Below, piece by piece: positions 1 to 5,166 of a stretch of DNA of 12,091 nucleotides (the stretch's first letter is position 1; each line of letters begins with the position of its first letter). Position numbers and translations under genes: made by a program. Under the pieces are notes generated by a model that searched no databases, had not been told where the DNA came from, and saw nothing but the letters and a program-made list of their open reading frames with translations. This DNA comes from JAHJRN01 sp043805355 (GTDB lineage Bacteria; Patescibacteriota; Patescibacteriia; 2-12-FULL-60-25): the NCBI GenBank assembly GCA_043805355.1, contig JAZDIB010000072.1, positions 1 to 12,091 of the forward strand. The letters are read 5' to 3'.

Positions 1-16
1 CTGCGCGGGAATGACA
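1..16. repeat. Family A repeat, right end only (cut by window edge)
   Basis: The first 16 bases (ending GCGGGAATGACA) are identical to 330-345, the right end of the complete family A repeat downstream. The window therefore opens inside an intergenic repeat. The next gene's probable ATG lies nine bases after the end of this copy. Confidence 0.7.
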
Positions 17-25
17 AACAGGATT

Positions 26-343
26 ATGCCCGACCAACCGAACCAGGCGCAGCCGATACATATCCAGGTCAACGCGGATCCGAAGGATCTGAAGGGACGT
101 TACGTGAACGCATTCTCGATCACTTCGCAGGAGCGTGAAGTCGTCATCGATTTCTTGAGTCACGTGAACGCGCACGGGCTCGACCAGGCCCAGCTCGTCG
201 GTCGCATGTTCCTGAACCGCTTCACGGCGCAGGACCTCATCACCGAGCTCCGCAAGAACTTGGCGAATTGGGAGAATAAGCGGTACGAAGGCACGAATAC
301 GGCCGGTGAGCCGGATTCTGGGTTCCCGCCTGCGCGGGAATGA
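26..343 (+). CDS. DUF3467 family small protein
   Basis: A 105-residue protein resembling the DUF3467 family, whose function is unknown. The family-like core runs from about residue 23 to 84: a segment reading GRYVNAFSIT, then a hydrophobic strand REVVIDFLSHV, then a VGRMFLN segment, then the helix AQDLITELRKNLANWE. I chose the ATG at 26. The in-frame ATG at 11 lies inside the family A repeat and would add five repeat-encoded residues (MTNRI). The last ten residues (PDSGFPPARE) and the TGA stop are encoded by the next repeat copy at 311-345, so the C-terminus is repeat-derived rather than part of the conserved core. The dnaJ gene starts 12 bases after the stop on the same strand, so the two are probably co-transcribed. 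No promoter is visible in the 25 bases upstream. A weak AGGA at 20-23 is too close to the ATG to be convincing. The family call comes from pattern recognition, not a search. Confidence 0.8.
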   Translation: MPDQPNQAQPIHIQVNADPKDLKGRYVNAFSITSQEREVVIDFLSHVNAHGLDQAQLVGRMFLNRFTAQDLITELRKNLANWENKRYEGTNTAGEPDSGFPPARE

Positions 344-345
344 CA
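311..345. repeat. Family A repeat (complete short form)
   Basis: A palindromic element whose arms are TTCCCGC and GCGGGAA around a short centre, flanked by GGATTCTGGG on the left and TGACA on the right. The reverse complement begins TGTCATTCCCGCGCAGGCGG, which closely resembles the dRS3-type repeats known from Neisseria and similar elements scattered in other bacteria. It overlaps the 3' end of the DUF3467 gene, supplying its last ten codons and its stop, and ends nine bases before the dnaJ ATG. Confidence 0.75.
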
Positions 346-354
346 GAAAAATAG

Positions 355-1440
355 ATGGGCAAGGACTACTATTCCATCCTCGGCGTGCCGAAGGATGCCT
401 CGCCGGAAGACGTGAAGAAGGCCTTCCGGCGTTTGGCGCACGAGCACCATCCGGATAAGGGCGGCGACGCGCAGAAGTTCAAGGACGTGAACGAGGCGTA
501 CCAGATCCTCGGCGACCCGCAGAAGCGCGGCCAGTACGACCGGTTCGGATCGGCGGCGTTCGAGCAGGGCGGCATGGGCGGCCCCGGCGGATTCGGCGGC
601 GGGGGATTCGGGTTCGATCCGTCCGGGTTCAACATTAACATGGAGGACTTCGGCGACCTGGGCGACGTGCTCGGTGGGATGTTCGGGTTCCAAGGAAGAG
701 GACCGAAACAGCAACGCGGCCGCGACATCCAGGTCGACGTCGCGCTCGACTTCCTCGAATCGGTCCACGGCAGCCGCAAGGACGTCTCGCTCTACAAGCA
801 CGAGCTCTGCGCGACGTGCCGCGGCGAAGGCGCCGAACCCGGTTCCAAGCTCATCTCCTGCAAGACCTGCAACGGGAAGGGGACCGTCACCCGCGCCCAG
901 CGCACCATGCTCGGCACGTTCCAGTCGACCGCGACCTGCTCCGAATGCCATGGCACCGGGAAGATGCCGGAACATCCGTGCACGACGTGCAAAGGTGTGG
1001 GCGTGGAACGAAAGACGGTCAACCTCCAGGTCGATATCCCGGCCGGCATCTCGGACGGCGAGGCGCTCAAGATCGCCGGGGCCGGGGAACATCCGGGACG
1101 CGGCGGCAGGCAAGGCGACCTGTTCGTGCGCATCACCGTGAAATCGCATCCCGTCTTCTCGCGCGAAGGCAACGACATCCTCTCGACCGCCCACGTGCCG
1201 TATTCGATGCTCGTGCTCGGCGGGTCGACCGACATCGAGACGGTCGACGGCCCCGGTTCGCTGAAGATCCCCGAAGGGACGCAACCCGGCACCGTCTTCA
1301 AGCTGCGCGCCAAAGGCGTCCCGTTCCTGCGCTCGCGCGGACGCGGCGACCATCTCGTGAGCGTCCAGCCCATCGTGGAGAAGATACTGACGAGGGAACA
1401 GCGCGACGCAATCGAACGGCTGAAGAGGGAAGGATTGTAA
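355..1440 (+). CDS. dnaJ: Chaperone DnaJ (class I Hsp40)
   Basis: A co-chaperone that binds unfolded protein and stimulates the ATPase of DnaK in the cytoplasm. The 361 residues show the full class I layout. The J domain covers residues 1-65, with HPD at 32-34 and YDRFG at its end. A Gly/Phe-rich linker spans about 70-105. The zinc-binding region carries four CxxCxGxG motifs starting at Cys152, Cys169, Cys195 and Cys209, all with both cysteines present. The substrate-binding C-terminal domains follow (VDIPAGISDGEALKIAGAGE, then the LVLGG segment and PEGTQPGTVFKLRAKGVP). Length is normal for the family. The start at 355 gives the standard KDYYSILGV opening. There is no clear Shine-Dalgarno. 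The gene sits 12 bases behind the DUF3467 gene, so it is probably transcribed with it. dnaK and grpE are not in the window. A 397-codon open frame on the other strand is a high-GC shadow. Confidence 0.97.
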   Translation: MGKDYYSILGVPKDASPEDVKKAFRRLAHEHHPDKGGDAQKFKDVNEAYQILGDPQKRGQYDRFGSAAFEQGGMGGPGGFGGGGFGFDPSGFNINMEDFGDLGDVLGGMFGFQGRGPKQQRGRDIQVDVALDFLESVHGSRKDVSLYKHELCATCRGEGAEPGSKLISCKTCNGKGTVTRAQRTMLGTFQSTATCSECHGTGKMPEHPCTTCKGVGVERKTVNLQVDIPAGISDGEALKIAGAGEHPGRGGRQGDLFVRITVKSHPVFSREGNDILSTAHVPYSMLVLGGSTDIETVDGPGSLKIPEGTQPGTVFKLRAKGVPFLRSRGRGDHLVSVQPIVEKILTREQRDAIERLKREGL

Positions 1441-1441
1441 T

Positions 1442-1519
1442 TGTCATTCTGAGGGAAGTCGGAGCGACCGAAGAACCTTCCGAATATTTTGAAGGTCCTT
1501 CGTCGGACTCAGGATGACA
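1442..1519. repeat. Family B palindromic repeat
   Basis: Inverted termini TGTCATTCTGAG and CTCAGGATGACA (one mismatch between the arms) enclose an inner stem in which ACCTTC pairs with GAAGGT and continues outward with one mismatch into GAAG/CTTC. It starts one base after the dnaJ stop codon, so in RNA it folds just behind that gene and may mark the transcript end, although no T tract follows. Related copies lie at 2122-2170 and 4977-5090. Confidence 0.7.
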
Positions 1520-1556
1520 TTCGATTTTGATATTCTCGCTTCTTCCTTCTTCGAGA

Positions 1557-1565
1557 TGCTATACT
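1557..1565 (+). promoter_or_regulatory. Extended -10 promoter, nearly leaderless
   Basis: TGC followed by TATACT lies ten bases before the ATG at 1576. No good -35 box sits 17 bases upstream, which fits an extended -10 promoter. Transcription would start about seven bases downstream of the box, leaving a leader of only a few bases. This is consistent with the absence of a Shine-Dalgarno. Confidence 0.6.
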
Positions 1566-1575
1566 CACTGCATCT

Positions 1576-2115
1576 ATGGGAGCTGTCATCGGGTATCTCA
1601 CGTCCCTGAACTGGATGAATCCGAGCTGGGACGTGTTCATCCTCCTGTTTTTCGTCGTCGGGGCGTTCCTCTACGGGCTCTCGCTCGGACGTGACCGCGT
1701 CATCGTCATCATGGTGGGCATCTACATGGCCCTCGCGGTCGTGACGAACGCGCCGACCCTCGCGAACCTCCAGTTCGACGTCAGCATCAGCGAGAATTCC
1801 ATCGTGCGCATCAGCGTCTTCCTGGGCGTCTTCGTCGTGCTCTTCTTCCTGCTCTCGCGCAGCGGCTTGCTCCGGACCCTCGGCCGTTCCGGCGCGCCCG
1901 GCTCGTGGTGGCAGACCATCGTCTTCAGCATCCTGCAGGTCGGGCTCCTCATCAGCGTGACGCTCACGCTCCTGCCGCCGGAGATGACGCAGGGCCTCAC
2001 CGACGTCACGAAGCTGGTCTTCATGAGCGACAAGGGCCGCACGGCGTGGCTCATCCTCCCCATCATCATCATGGCCATCGTGCCGAAGGGGAAGGAACCG
2101 GGGTCGGGGGGATAA
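1576..2115 (+). CDS. Five-helix membrane protein of unknown function
   Basis: A 179-residue integral membrane protein that I do not recognise as a named family. Five hydrophobic helices are visible at about residues 19-37, 42-60, 78-94, 113-132 and 157-169. Short charged loops separate them (GRDR at 38-41, SRSGLLRTLGRSG at 94-106, MSDKGR at 150-155), and the tail is basic (PKGKEPGSGG). The opening, with a Trp-Asp just before helix 1 and Gly-Arg after it, is loosely like CvpA-type membrane proteins, but this is too weak for a call. The ATG at 1576 fits the promoter at 1557-1565. There is no signal peptide cleavage site and no catalytic motif. It is a single-gene unit that converges on the gene at 2184-2780, from which it is separated by 68 bases carrying a palindrome. 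Coding is supported by the hydrophobic pattern, normal length and promoter position. Confidence 0.8.
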   Translation: MGAVIGYLTSLNWMNPSWDVFILLFFVVGAFLYGLSLGRDRVIVIMVGIYMALAVVTNAPTLANLQFDVSISENSIVRISVFLGVFVVLFFLLSRSGLLRTLGRSGAPGSWWQTIVFSILQVGLLISVTLTLLPPEMTQGLTDVTKLVFMSDKGRTAWLILPIIIMAIVPKGKEPGSGG

Positions 2116-2121
2116 GACGCA

Positions 2122-2170
2122 TGTCGTCCTAGAGCGAAACGTAGGACCTTCCGATCGGAAGGTCCTTCGT
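2122..2170. repeat. Family B repeat, internally shortened
   Basis: The first 29 bases match the left end of the copy at 4977-5090 with three mismatches. The segment GGAAGGTCCTTCG at 2157-2169 matches the same copy's right arm at 5051-5063 exactly. The roughly 45-base centre of the longer copy is absent here, so the arms meet directly as the perfect palindrome at 2143-2166. Confidence 0.7.
2143..2166. terminator. Perfect palindrome between convergent genes, possible shared transcript end
   Basis: A 24-base perfect inverted repeat with arm AGGACCTTCCGA. It lies 27 bases after the stop of the gene at 1576-2115 and 17 bases after the stop of the gene at 2184-2780, and would fold in both transcripts. 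Neither strand has a T tract after the stem, so it is not a textbook intrinsic terminator. It could instead protect or define 3' ends. A second small palindrome (GGGGAAATTCCCC, 2171-2183) abuts the stop of the minus-strand gene. Confidence 0.45.
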
Positions 2171-2183
2171 GGGGAAATTCCCC

Positions 2184-2780
2184 TCACTCCATCACCACGA
2201 TTTCTTTGGCCGGAATATCCGGTAAGAACCGGAGATTTTGATCCGACAGGACGGTCACTTTCTGGTTCGCGGCGACATCGGATAACGAGAGAGTCTCGAC
2301 GACGTAGGGCTTGGGGGGTTCCGCGTTCGGGTCGGGGTTCGATAACTGCTTCTGATCGAAGGCCTTCAATTCATCCATGATGACCTCGACGGGTTTTTCG
2401 GTCCTGCGGACGATTTTCGTGCTTGACGCCACGATGATGTTCCTTTCATCCGGAACGCCGTCGACGGCGGGACTCGCATCGAGCGTCAGTTGCTTGACGA
2501 CGAGAGATTCCTCTCCGACCGAAAGGACCGTTCCCACCATGGTCCGAACATCCGTCGTCGGATCTATGAGCAGCCCTTTCGTACGCATCGCTTCGCGCGC
2601 ATCCTGATATCCCTTCACGTATCCCTCGTCATAACGATCCTTGAATAATCCACCAGTGTTACCCGGCCGCTGTGTCATCCAAGCGTTGAGCGCGACGAGC
2701 ACGAGGGCGGTGCCGACGACGGCGACGCAGAGCGTCACGAGGATGGTGCGGCTTGCTGAACGAGGGGCTTGTTGGTCCAT
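2184..2780 (-). CDS. Single-pass membrane-anchored protein of unknown function
   Basis: A 198-residue protein that I do not recognise as a named family. A short N-terminal tail is followed by one transmembrane helix at about residues 12-33. A segment RYDEGYVKGYQDAREAM (49-65) with two Gly-Tyr repeats comes next, then a soluble C-terminal domain (about 80-198). That domain alternates strands (GTVLSVGEESLVVKQLTL, NIIVASSTKIVRR, ETLSLSDVAANQKVTVLSD) and ends AKEIVVME. The strand pattern and the 'TLSLSDVAANQKVTVL' element suggest a small beta-barrel such as an OB-like fold, facing the cell exterior if the anchor is N-in. A Pro-rich loop lies around 149-159. The start at 2780 fits the promoter at 2790-2798 on this strand. 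No Shine-Dalgarno precedes it; the leader reads TCCTCCTAT. It is transcribed alone, divergently from the lipoprotein gene. Confidence 0.8.
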   Translation of the reverse strand: MDQQAPRSASRTILVTLCVAVVGTALVLVALNAWMTQRPGNTGGLFKDRYDEGYVKGYQDAREAMRTKGLLIDPTTDVRTMVGTVLSVGEESLVVKQLTLDASPAVDGVPDERNIIVASSTKIVRRTEKPVEVIMDELKAFDQKQLSNPDPNAEPPKPYVVETLSLSDVAANQKVTVLSDQNLRFLPDIPAKEIVVME

Positions 2781-2789
2781 ATAGGAGGA

Positions 2790-2798
2790 AGTATATCA
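2790..2798 (-). promoter_or_regulatory. Extended -10 promoter, nearly leaderless (minus strand)
   Basis: Read on the minus strand, TGA is followed directly by TATACT, then nine bases, then the ATG at 2780. The spacing matches the promoters at 1557 and 5149. The predicted transcript would start only two or three bases before the start codon. Confidence 0.6.
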
Positions 2799-2806
2799 CA
2801 ATAACC

Positions 2807-2850
2807 TGTCATTCCCGCGGAGCCTGCATGGCGACGGCGGGAACCCCTCC
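2807..2850. repeat. Family A variant repeat (A')
   Basis: Begins TGTCATTCCCGCGGAGCC and ends GGCGACGGCGGGAACCCCT. The ends TTCCCGC and GCGGGAA pair. It is nearly identical to 12029-12070, differing only in a few central bases. It lies directly before a family C repeat and just upstream of the minus-strand gene's promoter. Confidence 0.7.
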
Positions 2851-2853
2851 CTC

Positions 2854-2941
2854 TGTCATTCCGACCGAGGAGGCTCTGCGACGAGCGGAGGAAACCCTTC
2901 ATAAAGCGTTCCCTCGGCTCGCGGACTCGCTCGGGATGACA
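2854..2941. repeat. Family C palindromic repeat, copy 1
   Basis: Starts TGTCATTCCGACCGAG and ends CTCGGGATGACA, which are inverted termini with one mismatch. The 3' 35 bases, starting GTTCCCTCGGCTCGCGGACT, are identical to the end of the second copy at 7341-7429. The 5' half has diverged between copies. It contains no open frame of interest. Confidence 0.75.
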
Positions 2942-2961
2942 GGGGGAATGACGGGTCGGGA

Positions 2962-2990
2962 TTGACAAAACCGCGATTTTGTGTTATAAG
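2962..2990 (+). promoter_or_regulatory. Consensus sigma70-type promoter of the lipoprotein gene
   Basis: TTGACA (2962-2967), a 17-base spacer, then TATAAG (2985-2990) with an upstream TG in the extended -10 position (2982-2983). Transcription would start near 2997, giving a leader of about 118 bases before the ATG at 3115. It is the only promoter in the window with a perfect -35 box. It sits just after a repeat cluster, so it may have been assembled at, or brought in with, the insertion of this gene. Confidence 0.75.
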
Positions 2991-3007
2991 CAAGATACCC
3001 TAATCAG

Positions 3008-3072
3008 GTGAAAAGGGGCCGGATTCCGCGGAATTCCCCGCGTTCTGGGCTCTTTCACAACTCGAACAGTTG
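3008..3072 (+). promoter_or_regulatory. Structured 5' leader, two hairpins
   Basis: In the predicted transcript GTGAAA (3008-3013) can pair with TTTCAC (3053-3058), closing an imperfect long hairpin. Its interior contains the palindrome ATTCCGCGGAAT (3023-3034). A second small hairpin follows, CAACT pairing with AGTTG around a five-base loop (3058-3072). I do not recognise a known riboswitch or leader family. Confidence 0.4.
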
Positions 3073-3075
3073 CAG

Positions 3076-3101
3076 GCCACGTCGCTCGCGAGCGACGTGG
3101 C
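3076..3101 (+). promoter_or_regulatory. Perfect 26-base palindrome abutting the Shine-Dalgarno
   Basis: The arm GCCACGTCGCTCG is followed immediately by its exact reverse complement, ending one base before AGGAGG (3102-3107). The ATG is seven bases beyond that box. As RNA it folds into a stem of about 11 base pairs with a CGCG loop. As DNA it could be an operator for a dimeric regulator. Starting translation at the upstream in-frame TTG (3070) would translate the palindrome, but the Shine-Dalgarno and the signal peptide favour 3115. Confidence 0.6.
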
Positions 3102-3114
3102 AGGAGGCACGATC

Positions 3115-4857
3115 ATGTCACGCAAGAGCAGTCTGCTTCTCGCGGTCTCGATGCTCTTTGCGTCGATGACCGTGCTCGGTTGCGATAACGGGGAGACCAC
3201 GACGAATACGTCGACGGGATCTCCGACCGGCACCACGACCACGACGTCTTCAACCCCGACTACCTCGGACGGCGGCAGCGCCGGTTCCGGCGCGGTCGCA
3301 GGAAGCGGCGGTCAGGGCGGAAGCCCGGCCGGTGGATCTGGCGGTCAGCCCGGCGGTTCGGGCGGCGACGCCGGAACTGGCGGCGACCCGGCGACGGGCG
3401 GCAGCGGCGGCGAAGCCCAAGGCGGCGCCGGCGGTGCGACCACCACGACCACGACGGACACGACGTCGACCACCACCACGGATACGACGACCACGTCGTC
3501 CACGGACACGACGTCGACGACGACCGACACCACCACGACCTCGACCACGGATACGACGACGACTTCCACGACCACCGACCAAGGTGGCGCGGGTGGAGTC
3601 GGCGGTTCAGGCGGCATCGGCGGCGAAGCGCAAGGCGGCGCCGGTGGTGTGACCACCACGACCACCACGGACACGACGAGCACCACCACGGACACGACGT
3701 CGACGACGACCGATACCACCACGACCTCGACCACGGATACGACGAGCACCAGCTCGACGACGTCCAGCGACGGGGGAGCCGGGGGATTCGGCGGCGGAGG
3801 CGGCACGGGTGGCGCCGGCGGCGGGTCGGAATGTCCGGCTTGGCAACCGGGGCCCGGCCTGACGTGTGGGACGTGGACGAGTCATACGGATCCGGATCTT
3901 GCGGCCATGAATCTCGTCTGGGGCGGCCAAGCGCTGTCCGAGACTGATGTCTTTGTGGTCGGTGGGACGTACGGAGCAGGCAAGATCGTCCGCTACGACG
4001 GGAACGACTGGATTGACCAGACGATTCCGGATACGTCGAGTCTCTCGAATGTCCTCGTACTGAGCCCAACCGAGGCGTATGCCGTCGGAAAGGGCGCCAT
4101 GTGGGACTTTGACTGCGTCATGCTCGAGCTCACCAGCGGAAGCACATGGTCTACCGTGGCAGGAACGCCGACACTCGGGTCCTACTGGGGCTGTTCGGAC
4201 CTCTGGGCTGAAAGCTCTTCCGACATGTTCCTCCTAGCGACCGACACAGGGGATTCGAAAATCTTCCGCGGACCCAAACAAGGCCCGTGGATTGAAATGC
4301 CGATTCCGCTTTTCGCTGATGACTTCCGCTTGGAGGAAGTCTGGGGTACGTCGGCATCGGACGTATATGCCGTCGGGTACCTGACTGTCGGTGGCAACCC
4401 GTCGGCCGGAATCCTGCTCCACTACGACGGCAACGTCGACGACGAATGGGTCTTGATTCCGATGGACGCGTCGATTCTGATGCTCACGTCGGTCTCGGGC
4501 TCTGGTCCATGCGGCATCGCCGTGACGGGAATGGCCGACAACGAAGGCGTCAACAGTGGCGTCAACGTCTATTTCGACGGAAACACCTGGAGCGCACCCT
4601 CTATCCTTCCGAGCGTTAGCGACACTTTCGGCATCGCCCACGTCTCGACCCAACAGGTCGTCGTCGCGGGCGTCTATCGCGAACCGGAAGCGGTCGGCAA
4701 ATTCGGCACGGATGATGGGTCTCGCGGAATCACCTGGGAGTCTCCGTTGGTCGGCCATGGGTACGTCAGAAATGTCGTGCCTGTACCGAACTCGGATGTA
4801 ATCTACGCACTCGTGGAACAAAACGGGGCCTCCGTGATGGCCACTTGGTGCAACTAG
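3115..4857 (+). CDS. Stalked lipoprotein with propeller-like head, myxobacterial type
   Basis: A 580-residue predicted lipoprotein of unknown function. Residues 1-23 are a lipoprotein signal (basic MSRK, a hydrophobic stretch, lipobox VLGC with Cys23), so the mature protein should be lipid-anchored outside the membrane. Residues about 27-237 are low complexity: Gly/Ser-rich (GGSGG, EAQGGAGG) alternating with Thr-rich tracts (TTTDTTSTTT), a likely extended and perhaps glycosylated stalk. From about 238 to 580 a globular domain carries roughly seven degenerate units of the type 'DVYAVG...ILLHYDG..W', for example DVFVVGG...IVRYDGNDW and DVYAVGY...LLHYDGN, which suggests a beta-propeller. This combination of stalk and 'W-G-T-S-A-S-D-V-Y-A-V-G' units is typical of myxobacterial (Polyangiales) lipoproteins, so transfer is plausible. 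The ATG at 3115 follows AGGAGG at 3102-3107. It is a single-gene unit between its own promoter and the terminator at 4904-4940. Confidence 0.88.
   Translation: MSRKSSLLLAVSMLFASMTVLGCDNGETTTNTSTGSPTGTTTTTSSTPTTSDGGSAGSGAVAGSGGQGGSPAGGSGGQPGGSGGDAGTGGDPATGGSGGEAQGGAGGATTTTTTDTTSTTTTDTTTTSSTDTTSTTTDTTTTSTTDTTTTSTTTDQGGAGGVGGSGGIGGEAQGGAGGVTTTTTTDTTSTTTDTTSTTTDTTTTSTTDTTSTSSTTSSDGGAGGFGGGGGTGGAGGGSECPAWQPGPGLTCGTWTSHTDPDLAAMNLVWGGQALSETDVFVVGGTYGAGKIVRYDGNDWIDQTIPDTSSLSNVLVLSPTEAYAVGKGAMWDFDCVMLELTSGSTWSTVAGTPTLGSYWGCSDLWAESSSDMFLLATDTGDSKIFRGPKQGPWIEMPIPLFADDFRLEEVWGTSASDVYAVGYLTVGGNPSAGILLHYDGNVDDEWVLIPMDASILMLTSVSGSGPCGIAVTGMADNEGVNSGVNVYFDGNTWSAPSILPSVSDTFGIAHVSTQQVVVAGVYREPEAVGKFGTDDGSRGITWESPLVGHGYVRNVVPVPNSDVIYALVEQNGASVMATWCN
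3406..3760 (+). repeat. Intragenic duplication in the Gly/Thr stalk
   Basis: Two units occur in the same order. GGCGAAGC-CAAGGCGGCGCCGG appears near 3410 and again near 3623 with one change. The stretch at 3505-3558 recurs at 3691-3744 with a single mismatch. The offsets differ (213 and 186 bases), so 27 bases have been gained or lost between the copies. Both repeat in frame, dominated by ACC and ACG threonine codons. Confidence 0.8.
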
Positions 4858-4862
4858 CGAGT

Positions 4863-4880
4863 GGGACGTGCAAACGTCCC
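4863..4880 (+). other. Small hairpin with GCAA loop after the lipoprotein stop
   Basis: GGGACGT (4863-4869) pairs with ACGTCCC (4874-4880) around a GCAA tetraloop, five bases behind the stop codon. No T tract follows, so it is more likely a 3' end stabiliser than the terminator. The true terminator lies 24 bases further on. Confidence 0.5.
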
Positions 4881-4903
4881 CGAACGCGGCACTCGTCGCG
4901 TAA

Positions 4904-4940
4904 GGCCCTGCTGGCATCTCTTGCCGGTGGGGTCTTTTTT
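4904..4940 (+). terminator. Intrinsic terminator of the lipoprotein gene
   Basis: The arm GGCCCTGCTGGCA (4904-4916) pairs along all 13 positions, four of them G-U pairs, with 4922-4934 around a TCTCT loop. It is followed at once by six T residues (4935-4940). This is a textbook Rho-independent terminator in the forward direction, 46 bases after the stop codon. Confidence 0.85.
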
Positions 4941-4976
4941 ACTTGTGTACGGCTCAATTCATAAGTAAAAACGTTC

Positions 4977-5090
4977 TGTCGTCCTCGAGCGAAGCGAAGG
5001 ACCTTCAAATGATCGTCAGCGTTCGGACGCTCTCGGCAGCCGTTCTGATTGGAAGGTCCTTCGGTCGCTCCGCTTCCCCTCAGGATGACA
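4977..5090. repeat. Family B palindromic repeat, long copy
   Basis: Begins TGTCGTCCTCGAGCGAAGCG and ends CCCTCAGGATGACA. The inner arms GAAGGACCTT and AAGGTCCTTC pair. The centre of about 44 bases carries its own small hairpin (AGCGT and ACGCT). The left end matches 2122-2150 with three mismatches, which shows that the shorter element there is a deleted relative. Confidence 0.75.
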
Positions 5091-5148
5091 AGTTGTATTA
5101 ACAGCACACCCTTCTGGCTAACTTACCTCAGTTTTTTCTGTAATCATG

Positions 5149-5157
5149 TGCTATACT
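5149..5157 (+). promoter_or_regulatory. Extended -10 promoter of the fibre gene
   Basis: TGC followed by TATACT, then nine bases, then the ATG at 5167. The nine-base box is identical to that at 1557-1565. An in-frame ATG at 5146 lies upstream of this box and would translate the promoter itself, so it is rejected as the start. There is no convincing -35 box and no Shine-Dalgarno. Confidence 0.65.
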
Positions 5158-5166
5158 ATCAATAAT

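Larger units (their letters stand above)
2781..3114. other. Divergent intergenic region (334 bases)
   Basis: No gene is seen here. From left to right it holds the minus-strand promoter for the gene at 2184-2780, an A-type repeat (2807-2850), a family C repeat (2854-2941), a short A-like fragment (GGGGAATGACGGG, 2942-2954), the strong forward promoter (2962-2990), and the structured leader of the lipoprotein gene up to its Shine-Dalgarno. Confidence 0.75.
4858..5166. other. Intergenic region (309 bases)
   Basis: No gene is seen here. It holds a GNRA-type hairpin, a strong intrinsic terminator, the longest copy of the family B repeat, and the promoter of the fibre gene. Confidence 0.75.

Noticed and set aside
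160..1353. Long minus-strand open frame (397 codons) opposite dnaJ
   Set aside because: It lies antisense to an unmistakable DnaJ, is rich in Arg/Ala/Glu as expected from GC-rich shadow frames, and contains a peptide derived from the family A repeat.
1441..1575. tRNA or small RNA gene in the intergenic gaps
   Set aside because: The stems seen are explained by palindromic repeats; no cloverleaf, anticodon arm or CCA end was found in any gap.
3070..3114. Alternative upstream TTG start for the lipoprotein
   Set aside because: It would place 15 residues, encoded by the palindrome and Shine-Dalgarno, before the signal peptide; the ATG at 3115 has AGGAGG at ideal spacing and gives a clean lipobox signal.
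3406..3760. CRISPR-like array suggested by regular repeats
   Set aside because: The repeats are in-frame Thr/Gly codons of a coding region with irregular spacing and no unique spacers.
5146..5166. Alternative ATG at 5146 for the fibre gene
   Set aside because: It lies upstream of and within the TGCTATACT box and would spoil the signal peptide; 5167 is preferred.
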